Source: Paenisporosarcina sp. FSL H8-0542 | Lineage (GTDB): Bacteria > Bacillota > Bacilli > Bacillales_A > Planococcaceae | Reading direction: 5' to 3' | Assembly (NCBI RefSeq): GCF_038632915.1 | Contig: NZ_CP152050.1 | Location: 104,001 to 168,000, forward strand | DNA length: 64,000 nucleotides | Shown: piece after piece, positions 41,732-49,821 of the stretch | Numbering within the stretch: the stretch's first letter is position 1 | Layout: every line of letters begins with the position of its first letter | Notes under the pieces: model-generated | Databases searched by the model: none | Seen by the model: the letters and a program-made list of their open reading frames with translations, nothing else | What the model was told of the DNA's origin: nothing | Program-made: the position numbers and the translations under genes

Positions 41732-42706
41732 TTATTTAGAAACGCTACCGGCAGCTAAAATTTGTTTCCAATTAGCTCCGCCATCAGTTGTTTGGTACAC
41801 ATCATTTTTCAATGTTGCGATGGATATTTCTTTTGCATTTGTGGGATGCACAGCCATGTAAATGATGGCATTATCCTTCTTCAGTTCTGGAATGGCCATG
41901 GCTTTTTCCTCTTTTATCGCAAGGTCGATTTGATTCAATTGAACTTTGTTATCTACTATTTCCGCAACATATGCCTGTTGTTCGTTTAACAAGGCATAAG
42001 TGATTGTCTTATCTTTCGTAGCAAGGGAAAACGTCTTGCCCGCATCTTTAGATACGTACAACCCACGGTCTGTACCAATCGCAACGGTTTCAGGTTCATC
42101 TGGATGTGCGGATATATTGGACATCATGTCGGCTTCAAATCCACCCATATCCATGGTAGTCCACGACTTACCTAAATCATCCGAATAATAAAAGCCGTTT
42201 CCTAACTTTTCAGTTGGCATCTCATTAAAAACGTAGATGCGATCTGTATTGTAACCAGCTGCTAAATAGTGAAAGTCAATTTCACCTTCGAATGCATATT
42301 GCTCAAACGACTCGCCTGCATTTGTACTTTTGAGCAGACCAAGCGGATTTTTATATTTCGAACCAGGCTCAGGATGACCACTGGAAACAAAGCCGTCCGC
42401 CACAGCTTGGAAGCCCATGTAATCATGCTTCTCACCCGTTGTTTCTTTCCATATTCCTTCTTCATACAAAACAGGACCGTGGTGGCTAGCGAGCATTAAT
42501 GCGTCACCGGAACCAGGGTAGCCAATCCCGTGTATATGAGATACTTCAACATCTGTTGTTTCCTTATAAAAATCTCCAGATGGAGAGGAAGAACTCTCCT
42601 GAGTTGATTTCTCTACTTTGTGTTCATTGTGTTCGGTCTTTTCATTTGATGAACAGGCTGCTAGCATCAAACTCATAAGTCCCATCATAAGAATCAATTT
42701 TTGCAT
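41732..42706 (-). CDS. F510_1955-family lipoprotein with BNR/sortilin-like repeats
   Basis: A 324-residue lipoprotein, lipobox LAAC (Cys18). Several Asp-box type blades are visible: GFYYSDDLGKSWTTMDM, GLYVSKDAGKTFSLAT and DVYQTTDGGANWKQIL, a beta-propeller like VPS10/sortilin or sialidases. The VEVSHIHGIGYPG start is typical of this family, which often sits near copper genes; a decayed copper-binding gene is indeed next door. Not known to be a true glycosidase. ATG at 42706 gives a normal signal peptide; GTG at 42715 is possible. Confidence 0.82.
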   Translation of the reverse strand: MQKLILMMGLMSLMLAACSSNEKTEHNEHKVEKSTQESSSSPSGDFYKETTDVEVSHIHGIGYPGSGDALMLASHHGPVLYEEGIWKETTGEKHDYMGFQAVADGFVSSGHPEPGSKYKNPLGLLKSTNAGESFEQYAFEGEIDFHYLAAGYNTDRIYVFNEMPTEKLGNGFYYSDDLGKSWTTMDMGGFEADMMSNISAHPDEPETVAIGTDRGLYVSKDAGKTFSLATKDKTITYALLNEQQAYVAEIVDNKVQLNQIDLAIKEEKAMAIPELKKDNAIIYMAVHPTNAKEISIATLKNDVYQTTDGGANWKQILAAGSVSK

Positions 42707-42769
42707 ATTCCACACTCACTTTCATCTAATGGTAAATCCGTGCTTATATCATCATCGGCTAACTGCCTT

Positions 42770-42891
42770 CATTTTACACGAAAAATAGATTTAACCTATG
42801 CTATGACAAAGAAGTATTCTTGGAGAAATTCGGACGCCTTCAAGTGCCGCAACGTGAAATAATGTTCAAGCTGTTTTATGTAGGTGAATAA
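42770..42891 (+). pseudogene. Possible 3' gene fragment, unidentified
   Basis: A frame without start codon runs to TAA at 42889 and encodes KEVFLEKFGRLQVPQREIMF, then KLFYVGE. It looks protein-like, and a strong terminator starts ten bases after its stop, so it may be the tail of a lost gene. Family unknown. The remainder of the gene-free stretch 42716-43050 holds that terminator and the yolD promoter. Confidence 0.35.
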
Positions 42892-42900
42892 CGATATACG

Positions 42901-42936
42901 ATAACCCTTCGACTTCAAGTTGAAGGGTTATTTTTA
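42901..42936 (+). terminator. Strong intrinsic terminator
   Basis: ATAACCCTTCGACTT / AAGTTGAAGGGTTAT forms a nearly perfect 14-bp stem followed by TTTTTA. No intact gene on the plus strand precedes it, only the unidentified 42770-42891 fragment. Confidence 0.88.
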
Positions 42937-42999
42937 GTGGGTTGGAACATACTTTTAAATGGGTTGGACCGTTTTATGTAAAAACTCCTCTAATTACCA

Positions 43000-43029
43000 T
43001 TGTTAAAAGAACAAATGTTCGCATATAAT
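43000..43029 (+). promoter_or_regulatory. Promoter with embedded LexA (SOS) box before the yolD operon
   Basis: TATAAT at 43024-43029 and TTGTTA at 43000-43005, 18 bases apart. Between them lies AGAACAAATGTTCG (43008-43021), which matches the Bacillus LexA box CGAACRNRYGTTYC except at the outer positions. LexA bound here would block the promoter. Confidence 0.75.
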
Positions 43030-43050
43030 GAAAAAAAGGAGGCGGCTTGA

Positions 43051-43275
43051 ATGAAAGACAACATCGTAAAAATCATGAAGCGGCACGATATATTGGAAAT
43101 GGTCTATTTAGCGAAGGATGGTAATATCACCAAACGCCGTGTGAAAATCATTAAAGCCTACCATGACACGTTTCAGGCGTACTGTTTTACAAAGCAGGCA
43201 AAGCGTACTTTTTACTTTGACAATGTCTTAGCAGCCGTCCCCGTCATTCGAAAAGAACGAGAGGACGTGATCTGA
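43051..43275 (+). CDS. Small WYL-like protein, partner of YolD
   Basis: A 74-residue basic protein with a WYL-type strand pattern (LEMVYLAKDGNITKRRVKII, then AYCFTKQAKRTFYFDNVLAA). Genes like this often precede yolD homologues in Bacilli. It starts after AAGGAGGCGG and overlaps the next ATG by one base. It follows a LexA-like operator, so SOS induction is expected. Precise role unknown. Confidence 0.75.
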   Translation: MKDNIVKIMKRHDILEMVYLAKDGNITKRRVKIIKAYHDTFQAYCFTKQAKRTFYFDNVLAAVPVIRKEREDVI

Positions 43276-43631
43276 TGAAAATCAACCGCGGATTAAAAAT
43301 GCAAGGCGACCTCAAAGATCGCGGCAAAATCAAATGGACGGCCATGATGCTGCCAGAGCACGTCGCGCAACTCCGCGAATGGCAACAAGAATACGAGTTG
43401 GTCAAAAAGCCCGAACTCGACGCGTTCGATTACGATACGATGCAAGAAGAAATCGAACGCGCGCTCATCAGCCGAATGGAAACCCGTCTCACTTCGTGGA
43501 AGAGCGGCAAAATCCACTATCACCGCGGCATCATCAAAGAAGCCAACAATCAGTGCCTACGATACGAAGATCCTTACGGTATTCACCAACTGCCACTCGA
43601 CGAACTCGTCGGTGTCTTTGTTCTTGCCTAA
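43275..43631 (+). CDS. YolD-like family protein
   Basis: A 118-residue YolD homologue with the signature DRGKIKWTAMMLPEHVAQLR near 16-36. In B. subtilis, YolD and YqjX are encoded with the Y-family polymerases UvrX and YqjW and are SOS-induced. No polymerase gene follows here. Codon use is richer in GC than in the flanking genes. A hairpin comes next. Confidence 0.88.
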   Translation: MKINRGLKMQGDLKDRGKIKWTAMMLPEHVAQLREWQQEYELVKKPELDAFDYDTMQEEIERALISRMETRLTSWKSGKIHYHRGIIKEANNQCLRYEDPYGIHQLPLDELVGVFVLA

Positions 43632-43651
43632 CCCTTAAAGAGCACCCAAAA

Positions 43652-43680
43652 ACCTCTTTAGCGATTAAACTAAAGAGGTC
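43652..43680 (-). terminator. Hairpin terminator, minus strand
   Basis: ACCTCTTTAG / CTAAAGAGGT stem; T-run (TTTTT) only on the minus strand. It follows directly the 43683 ORF and also stands after yolD on the other strand. Confidence 0.65.
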
Positions 43681-43682
43681 AT

Positions 43683-43865
43683 TTACCGCGAACACGCAAC
43701 TGCATAATTCAACTCATCTAAAGCACCTTCATACACTTCTCCTACCAATAACTCACCAACTGACATTTCTAAAACAAAAGTAGAATCGGCATTCAAGGCG
43801 CATTGCTGGGATGCACAGTAATCGAACAATGAAAAAAGCGAAGCGAAGCGAAGTGATGCCGTCAC
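43683..43865 (-). CDS. Short ORF of uncertain status
   Basis: A 60-codon frame whose second half (EMSVGELLVGEVYEGALDEL) looks protein-like and ends two bases before a minus-strand terminator. Its first part overlaps the terminator of the upstream GNAT gene, so it is more likely the tail of an eroded gene than an intact one. No family recognised. Confidence 0.3.
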   Translation of the reverse strand: MTASLRFASLFSLFDYCASQQCALNADSTFVLEMSVGELLVGEVYEGALDELNYAVACSR

Positions 43866-43876
43866 TTTCGTTTCGC
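43833..43876 (-). terminator. Terminator of the GNAT gene
   Basis: On the minus strand AAAAAAGCGAAACGAAAGTGAC pairs imperfectly with a GTGA-type arm and CTTCGCTTCGC repeats, closing in TTTTTT. The repeated AAGCG units could allow several registers. Confidence 0.75.
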
Positions 43877-43883
43877 TTTTTTG

Positions 43884-44336
43884 CTATCGACAATAACGCA
43901 TCTTTACAATCTGAACACCAGGTGCAATTTCCACCGTCCGCTCTTGCTGGAACCCCAGCTTTTCATAAAGAGTAACAGCGGGGATATTCTTCAAACCAGT
44001 TGAGACTACAACCTCACGAGAACCCCGTATTTCTTCCATTATGTAACTCACCAACTGACGTCCAATGCCTTTACGAAAAGAAGCGGGAGCCACAACCAAC
44101 CGGCAAATATCAACGAAGTCTTCATTTTCTTCATAAGAAAGAACCCCAAGGAGTTGATCGTCTTCGAAATAACCAATGAAGGTTTCTTTACTGTTCACGA
44201 TATCCTCCGCCGTTTCGGAAAGAGCAGGAATGCCTTGAAATCCAATTAGGTCTGCTTCAATTTGATAAGAGGGACGTTGGATGGCAAGGATTTTGTGTGC
44301 AAGTGTTAAATCTATATGGAGAATTTTCTTGATCAT
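43884..44336 (-). CDS. GNAT family N-acetyltransferase
   Basis: A 150-residue acetyltransferase. ICRLVVAPASFRKGIGRQLV is the acetyl-CoA motif and NIPAVTLYEKLGF motif B. The acceptor is unknown. Transcribed alone and divergent from the NUDIX-helicase module. Confidence 0.88.
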   Translation of the reverse strand: MIKKILHIDLTLAHKILAIQRPSYQIEADLIGFQGIPALSETAEDIVNSKETFIGYFEDDQLLGVLSYEENEDFVDICRLVVAPASFRKGIGRQLVSYIMEEIRGSREVVVSTGLKNIPAVTLYEKLGFQQERTVEIAPGVQIVKMRYCR

Positions 44337-44451
44337 AGTTATTCAACTGCTTTCATTTTATCGTTTTATGAGAATTTTCCATCAAATTGAGATCTCTAGA
44401 TCAGGTTCCGTTATACTGAATATACCAGAATATGAGAGAAGGTAGATGGAA

Positions 44452-44880
44452 ATGTCAGTTGCACATGTATCATCCAAAGTGAACTTGGATTTCTTAATAA
44501 ATGAATTGGGGTTACGCCAAGAACGGAATACAACGATTTTTAATAAAGGTAGCATCTTTGTAATCTCGCCTTCTGTTCAGAATAAGTATAATTGGTTCGA
44601 TATTGGTGAATCGATCATGGGAAATTATAATGCAAAAGAGCAAGAAGGCTATCTCCTTGTTCGATTTAAAGACAAATATTTAATGGCAAAACTTGAGCCT
44701 TTTCAGCGGAAAATGATGTTACGGTCAACTATGCCCAACACAACAAAATTAAGACCGCATTGGAAATTCAAAGTAGAGGAAGGTGCTAATCCTTATATAA
44801 TAAATATGGGGGATAGTGATCTGAGATATCCGATTAAAATGCCTAGTGAGAATCAATTGAAAAAGTTTTTTAATAAGTAA
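44452..44880 (+). CDS. Hypothetical protein, first gene of the NUDIX-helicase module
   Basis: A 142-residue protein with no recognised motif: mixed alpha/beta, basic, with FDIGESIMGNYN and GYLLVRFKDKYLMAKLEPFQ as distinctive segments. ATG at 44452 lies nine bases after AGAAGG; an ATG six bases earlier is too near. Its stop overlaps an alternative NUDIX start (TAATG) and lies 18 bases before the preferred one, so it is cotranscribed. Sequence is AT-rich like the two following genes, suggesting shared origin. Confidence 0.75.
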   Translation: MSVAHVSSKVNLDFLINELGLRQERNTTIFNKGSIFVISPSVQNKYNWFDIGESIMGNYNAKEQEGYLLVRFKDKYLMAKLEPFQRKMMLRSTMPNTTKLRPHWKFKVEEGANPYIINMGDSDLRYPIKMPSENQLKKFFNK

Positions 44881-44897
44881 TGTTAGGAGAACAAGAA

Positions 44898-45311
44898 ATG
44901 AAAAAGCATATAAATGTTGTAGCAGCGGTAATACATAATGATGAAAATAAAATTCTGTGTGCACTTCGCTCTCCAGTGATGGCTCTACCGAACTTATGGG
45001 AGTTTCCCGGTGGAAAAATTGAAAAAGGGGAAAGTCATGAAATCGCATTAGTTAGGGAAATTCAAGAAGAACTTGGTGTGCATATTGTAGTTGGCGACAA
45101 AGTAGAGGATACATATTTTGAGTATGATACTTTCACAATTCAACTAACTTCATATTTAGCAAAAATTACAGAAGGAAATTTACAACCAACGGAACATGCT
45201 GAACTTAAATGGTTAACAATTAATAATTTAGACGAACTAAACTGGGCACCAGCTGATATTCCGGCAGTAGAAAAACTAAAAAAATTATTTAAAATAAAGC
45301 AGGTGCTATAG
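44898..45311 (+). CDS. MutT/NUDIX hydrolase (8-oxo-dGTP diphosphatase type)
   Basis: A 137-residue NUDIX enzyme. The box runs from G38 (GGKIEKGE, then REIQEELG) to about residue 60, with the metal-binding glutamates in place. The overall pattern VAAVIHNDENKILCALRSP with WEFPGGK resembles MutT, which removes 8-oxo-dGTP or related nucleotides. ATG at 44898 follows TAGGAG; the stop abuts the helicase GTG. Tight coupling to a helicase suggests a joint role in nucleic-acid quality control or defence. Confidence 0.9.
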   Translation: MKKHINVVAAVIHNDENKILCALRSPVMALPNLWEFPGGKIEKGESHEIALVREIQEELGVHIVVGDKVEDTYFEYDTFTIQLTSYLAKITEGNLQPTEHAELKWLTINNLDELNWAPADIPAVEKLKKLFKIKQVL

Positions 45312-48209
45312 GTGGGGGAATTTCTTCGGAATTTAGAAGAGTCTTTACATAAAGGATTTATTAATCAAAATTTTATTACGCCAGGTTCCTATAAGCCACA
45401 ATTATTAGTGAACAATACTGTTGAAAATGAGAATGTTTTATCGACTTTATTAGATGAATTAGAGCATTGTGAAACCTTTTTGTTTTCAGTGGCCTTTATT
45501 ACTGAAAGCGGTCTTGCTACATTAAAAGCTCATTTTCATGACTTAAAATTAAAAGGCGTTCATGGACGAATATTAACTTCGACATTTTTGCAATTTAATC
45601 AACCAAAAGTATTTAAAGAGCTCTTAAAAATTGAGAATGTAAAAGTACGGCTATCAGATATTAAAGGATTTCATTCAAAAGGGTACATTTTTCAACACTC
45701 GACTTATTATTCTTTAATCGTAGGAAGTTCCAACCTGACTTCACATGCTCTTAAGGTGAATTATGAGTGGAACATCAAACTTACAACACATGAAAATGGG
45801 GAAATTATTCATCACTTTCAAAACCAATTTGAGGATGTTTGGGAGAAATCTCAAGAATTATCCTCTGAATGGATTAGTGAATATGAAAAAGTTTATATAG
45901 AAACTGTTGAAAAGAAAAAGATGGAGAAAGTAATCGAAGGCTTTGAAGAATATAAAATTAATAACCTTGAAACTGCACTAAAGATTAGTCCTAATAAGAT
46001 GCAGACCGAAGCATTGTTAAATATTGAAAGCATGCGAACTGAAAAAGATAAGGGGTTAATTATTTCGGCTACTGGAACCGGGAAAACATATTTATCAGCA
46101 TTTGATGTTAGAAAATATGCACCCAAAAAGATGTTATTTATTGTCCACAGAGAACAGATATTACAAAAAGCAAAATCTGATTATAAAAAAATATTAGGTG
46201 GATACGATGATGAATTTGGAATTTTGTCAGGCACAATAAAAGAAACGAATGCTAAGTATTTATTTGCCACCATTCAAACATTGTCTAAAGATAGTATGCT
46301 TACTCAGTTTGAACAGGATGAGTTTGATTACATTTTAATAGATGAAGTACACAAAGCAGGTGCACAATCTTATCATAAGGTGATAAATTATTTTCGACCG
46401 AAATTTTTAATGGGTATGACAGCAACACCCGAAAGAACAGATTCATTCAATATATATGAGTTATTTGATTTTAACGTGGCTTATGAAATTAGACTTCAGA
46501 AGGCATTAGAGGAAGATATGCTTTGTCCCTTCCATTATTTTGGGGTTACAGATTTAGAAATCAATGGGGAATTAATTGATGATACAGCGCAATTCTCTAA
46601 ATTAATTACTGAAGAACGAGTTAATCATATTGTCGAGAAGATTGAGTACTATGGATTTTCCGGAGAAGCAGTAAAAGGCTTAATGTTTTGTAGTAGGAAA
46701 GATGAAACAACGGAGCTTTCTAGACTCCTAAATGAAAGAGGGTATCGAACTGTTGCCTTAACAGGAGACGATTCTCAAGACGAACGGATTAAAAGAGTTA
46801 TTGAACTAGAAAATGGAGAACTTGATTATATTTTAACGGTAGATATCTTTAATGAAGGTATTGATATCCCAAGTGTTAATCAAGTAGTAATGCTCAGACA
46901 AACACAATCAAGCATTATTTTCATTCAACAACTTGGACGAGGGTTACGTAAACATGAATCAAAAGATTTTGTAACCATTATTGACTTTATTGGAAATTAC
47001 AAAAATAACTATCTTATTCCAGTGGCTTTATCTGGGGATCAATCACAAAATAAAGACAATATCAGACGGAAATTAAATGACACTAGCTATATTAAAGGTA
47101 TATCGACAGTTATTTTTGAAGGCATTGCGAAAGATCAAATCTATAAGTCGATTAACAACACGAAGTTAACACAACTAGCATTACTTAAAGATGCCTTTGA
47201 AAAATTGAAAAATCGAATTGGACATATTCCATATTTATACGATTTTGTAATCAACGAGTCTTTAGATCCTGTAGCCATTATGTCAGAACACGATGACTAC
47301 TATGCTTTTCTAAAAAAGATTAAACAGGAAATTCCTCAAATAAATGACTATCAAAAACAGGTTTTAACTATGTTCTCTCAAGAAATATTAAACGGTAAAC
47401 GAAAGCATGAACTGATATTAGTACAGCTTCTTATTCAACAGGGAAGTGTTCTAGTTGATGACTATAAGACTGTTTTAATTGATAACAACTGTAGATACGA
47501 TGATGCCACATTGGAGTCTGTTTACCGAGTACTTGATTTATCGTTTTTCACCAGTGGGAATAAGAAGAAATACGGTTCTGAACCCTTGATTTTTATACAA
47601 GACGAAAGAATTAAGCTGAATCAACACATTAAGAATAGCATTGAAAATAATGCTTATTTCCTGCATTTAGTAGAGGACATTATTAATAGTGGACTAGCGA
47701 AAAGTGAAGGTTATGACTGCCAAGAAAAACTGACGTTATTTAAGAAATATTCCAGAAAAGATGCGTGTAAATTATTAAATTGGAATCAAGATGAAACATC
47801 AACTATGTATGGATATAAAATAAAACATCAAACATGCCCAATATTTGTAACGTACCATAAACATGATGAAGTTGAGTCAAGCGTAGCTTATGGAGATGAA
47901 TTCATCGATCAAAATTTATTTAAATGGTATACACGCAGCAATCGAACATTAGAGTCACAAGAAGTAAACAAAATAATAAATGCACAAAAAAACAATGTTG
48001 ATATTCATTTCTTTGTAAAAAAAGATAATGGTGAGGGAAATGATTTTTACTATTTGGGAGAAGTAAAACTAGACCCCAAAAGTGTTGCTCAAGAACAAAT
48101 GAAGGATAAAAACGGGAAGACTCTTCCGGTGGTAACAATGAATATGCAATTTGAAAATCCAGTAAATAGTAATTTATATCATTACTTACGATCAGAAACA
48201 ATTTCTTAA
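45312..48209 (+). CDS. PLD-domain SF2 helicase with DUF3427 C-terminus
   Basis: A 965-residue multidomain protein. Residues about 30-170 form a phospholipase-D-like nuclease domain (H121-S-K123 and GSSNLTS from 138). An SF2 helicase follows: Walker A ATGTGKT at 253-259, DEVH at 344-347, GMTATPERTD near 368, and QQLGRGLRKHE near 540. The C-terminal third is DUF3427, with DIHFFVKKDNGEGNDFYYLG. Such proteins may cut or remodel DNA. GTG start, directly abutting the NUDIX stop. AT-rich compared with the flanks, pointing to transfer. Confidence 0.9.
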   Translation: MGEFLRNLEESLHKGFINQNFITPGSYKPQLLVNNTVENENVLSTLLDELEHCETFLFSVAFITESGLATLKAHFHDLKLKGVHGRILTSTFLQFNQPKVFKELLKIENVKVRLSDIKGFHSKGYIFQHSTYYSLIVGSSNLTSHALKVNYEWNIKLTTHENGEIIHHFQNQFEDVWEKSQELSSEWISEYEKVYIETVEKKKMEKVIEGFEEYKINNLETALKISPNKMQTEALLNIESMRTEKDKGLIISATGTGKTYLSAFDVRKYAPKKMLFIVHREQILQKAKSDYKKILGGYDDEFGILSGTIKETNAKYLFATIQTLSKDSMLTQFEQDEFDYILIDEVHKAGAQSYHKVINYFRPKFLMGMTATPERTDSFNIYELFDFNVAYEIRLQKALEEDMLCPFHYFGVTDLEINGELIDDTAQFSKLITEERVNHIVEKIEYYGFSGEAVKGLMFCSRKDETTELSRLLNERGYRTVALTGDDSQDERIKRVIELENGELDYILTVDIFNEGIDIPSVNQVVMLRQTQSSIIFIQQLGRGLRKHESKDFVTIIDFIGNYKNNYLIPVALSGDQSQNKDNIRRKLNDTSYIKGISTVIFEGIAKDQIYKSINNTKLTQLALLKDAFEKLKNRIGHIPYLYDFVINESLDPVAIMSEHDDYYAFLKKIKQEIPQINDYQKQVLTMFSQEILNGKRKHELILVQLLIQQGSVLVDDYKTVLIDNNCRYDDATLESVYRVLDLSFFTSGNKKKYGSEPLIFIQDERIKLNQHIKNSIENNAYFLHLVEDIINSGLAKSEGYDCQEKLTLFKKYSRKDACKLLNWNQDETSTMYGYKIKHQTCPIFVTYHKHDEVESSVAYGDEFIDQNLFKWYTRSNRTLESQEVNKIINAQKNNVDIHFFVKKDNGEGNDFYYLGEVKLDPKSVAQEQMKDKNGKTLPVVTMNMQFENPVNSNLYHYLRSETIS

Positions 48210-48220
48210 AGGGGTTATAA

Positions 48221-48820
48221 ATGGGTCATCTTCTATTAACTTCAACGGGCTTTTTCCATGAAAAAGTCCGAGAGCAATTCATTGAGCTAATTTCTAATAG
48301 AAAGTCCGCAGTCATTATAACGACGGCATCAGCACAAAAAGAATCGAATCCATTTGCTATTCAAGCACGAGTTGATTTACTTGATATGGGGTTTGAACAA
48401 GTAACTTTTTTGGATGTGGAAAGGGAGAAAATAGATTGTTTGCGAACTGCAGATGTTATTTACCTAAATGGCGGAAATCCTTTTAGATTGTTGCACGCTC
48501 TCAGGGAGAGTGGGGCAGACGAGCTACTTCAAATGAGAGCAAAAGAAGATTGTGTCATCGTGGGCGTAAGTGCTGGAGCAGTGGTGCTTGGCGCATCTAT
48601 TCGAATTGTTGATTGGTTCAGTCCATCATTGAATACGATGAATTTGAAAAATTTCAAGGGGTGCGAGCTATATAAATCCTCTCTATTTCCTCATGTGGAC
48701 CGAATAGACCTGTTCCCAGGTACGACTCCCATTGAAGAAAGAATTCATGCATTTGAGAAAACGTCAGGTGAGCACGTGTTGCGATTGGTGGATAGTGAAT
48801 TCAAAATAATGGAAATCTAG
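48221..48820 (+). CDS. Peptidase E (S51)-like protein
   Basis: A 199-residue class-I glutamine-amidotransferase-fold peptidase. The nucleophile serine is in VGVSAGAVVLG near residue 110, and YLNGGNPFRLL is the family loop. S51 members cleave Asp-X dipeptides or cyanophycin-like products. It starts 11 bases after the helicase stop on the same strand but has more typical host composition, so it may be a passenger. The final third is divergent. Confidence 0.85.
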   Translation: MGHLLLTSTGFFHEKVREQFIELISNRKSAVIITTASAQKESNPFAIQARVDLLDMGFEQVTFLDVEREKIDCLRTADVIYLNGGNPFRLLHALRESGADELLQMRAKEDCVIVGVSAGAVVLGASIRIVDWFSPSLNTMNLKNFKGCELYKSSLFPHVDRIDLFPGTTPIEERIHAFEKTSGEHVLRLVDSEFKIMEI

Positions 48821-48910
48821 CCATTAAGAGGTGTCAATTATGTTGTTTTACAATTGATAAAGAAAGAACAACTCCAATAGATACTAATATGGATAGGGGT
48901 AGTTCGAAAT

Positions 48911-49315
48911 ATGATTTATACAACATCTATTAAAAATATAACAAAAGATCAATTGAACGGATTTTTTGTTGGGTGGCCAAACCCACCGTCTTCTGAAGTC
49001 CATCTTAAATTATTGGAAAAAAGCTCACATATGGTATTGGCAATTGCTCAAGAGTCCAAACAAGTCATCGGGTTCATCACGGCGAACAGTGATGATGTAT
49101 TGTCTGCTTATATACCGTTCTTGGAAGTTTTGCCAGCTTATCAAGGACAAGGTATTGGTAAACAACTCGTCAAAGAAATGTTTAACTTATTGAGTGATAT
49201 TTATATGATTGATCTGATGTGTGATGAAGACTTGATGGGATACTATGAAAAATTAGGAATGCAACGAGCACATGGAATGATCCGAAGAAATTATACAAAA
49301 CAATCTGGTTTGTAA
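48911..49315 (+). CDS. GNAT family N-acetyltransferase
   Basis: A 134-residue acetyltransferase: YIPFLEVLPAYQGQGIGKQL carries the acetyl-CoA loop, and LMGYYEKLGMQ motif B. The family is common and the acceptor is unknown. It lies 90 bases after peptidase E and 17 bases before the frameshifted membrane gene. Confidence 0.87.
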   Translation: MIYTTSIKNITKDQLNGFFVGWPNPPSSEVHLKLLEKSSHMVLAIAQESKQVIGFITANSDDVLSAYIPFLEVLPAYQGQGIGKQLVKEMFNLLSDIYMIDLMCDEDLMGYYEKLGMQRAHGMIRRNYTKQSGL

Positions 49316-49332
49316 GGGGAGGATCTAACCTA

Positions 49333-49601
49333 ATGGATTTCGAATCGTTAAAGTGGGTGTTGTTAGGCATTTGCGCATTGTTGTTTGCGATTAAGTTCTA
49401 TGTAAAACGAGAGTCACTTCTTTTGGCCTGATTTTTTATGTAGGTGTGTTCGCATCAATGTCCTATTATGTAAATTTCAATGACTGGGGACAGGGGTGGA
49501 AGATTGGATTTTTGCTAATCGCATCTTTTGCTTTCTGGCAATTTCTATTTAAAGAAATTGCTCAGTTCCGTCGTTTACGAACAGTCCGAACCCAAAAATG
49601 A
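49333..49601 (+). pseudogene. Small membrane protein split by a frameshift
   Basis: Frame one starts at ATG 49333 (MDFESLKWVLLGICALLFAI, then KFYVKRES) and stops at 49431. The adjacent -1 frame continues LIFYVGVFASMSYYVNFNDW, then a second helix FLLIASFAFWQFLF and a basic tail to TGA at 49601. Joined they would make an 89-residue two- to three-helix protein. The break falls at CTTCTTTTGG, consistent with loss of one T. No family recognised; pseudogene or base-calling error. Confidence 0.65.
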
Positions 49602-49611
49602 ATGAAGCAGG

Positions 49612-49650
49612 AATCGGCCGAAATTGCATCTTCGGCCGATTATTTTATTT
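49612..49650 (+). terminator. Terminator after the split membrane gene
   Basis: AATCGGCCGAA / TTCGGCCGATT perfect stem followed by ATTTTATTT. Confidence 0.88.
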
Positions 49651-49701
49651 AAAGAGAGTGCCGAGTCTTTAGTTACCCAAACAAACAACTACGTTAACTT
49701 T

Positions 49702-49733
49702 TAACCCCCATGTCCAGGACACGTGGGGGTTTG
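49702..49733 (+). terminator. Second hairpin, terminator-like
   Basis: TAACCCCCA-TGTCC pairs with GGACA-CGTGGGGGTT in two stacked parts, followed by a weak T tract (TTTGT). It stands 90 bases before the DUF4349 gene. Confidence 0.6.
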
Positions 49734-49821
49734 TGATGTGTTTTAAAATATAATCAGAAAATTGTAACATTTTTCCTGTCCATCGCGTCATAAATACTAT
49801 AGAGATAGGGGGCAGTCGAAG

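Noticed and set aside
48221-48820. Peptidase E as fourth gene of the NUDIX-helicase module
   Set aside because: It follows closely on the same strand, but its composition is host-like and S51 peptidases are usually stand-alone, so membership is not supported.
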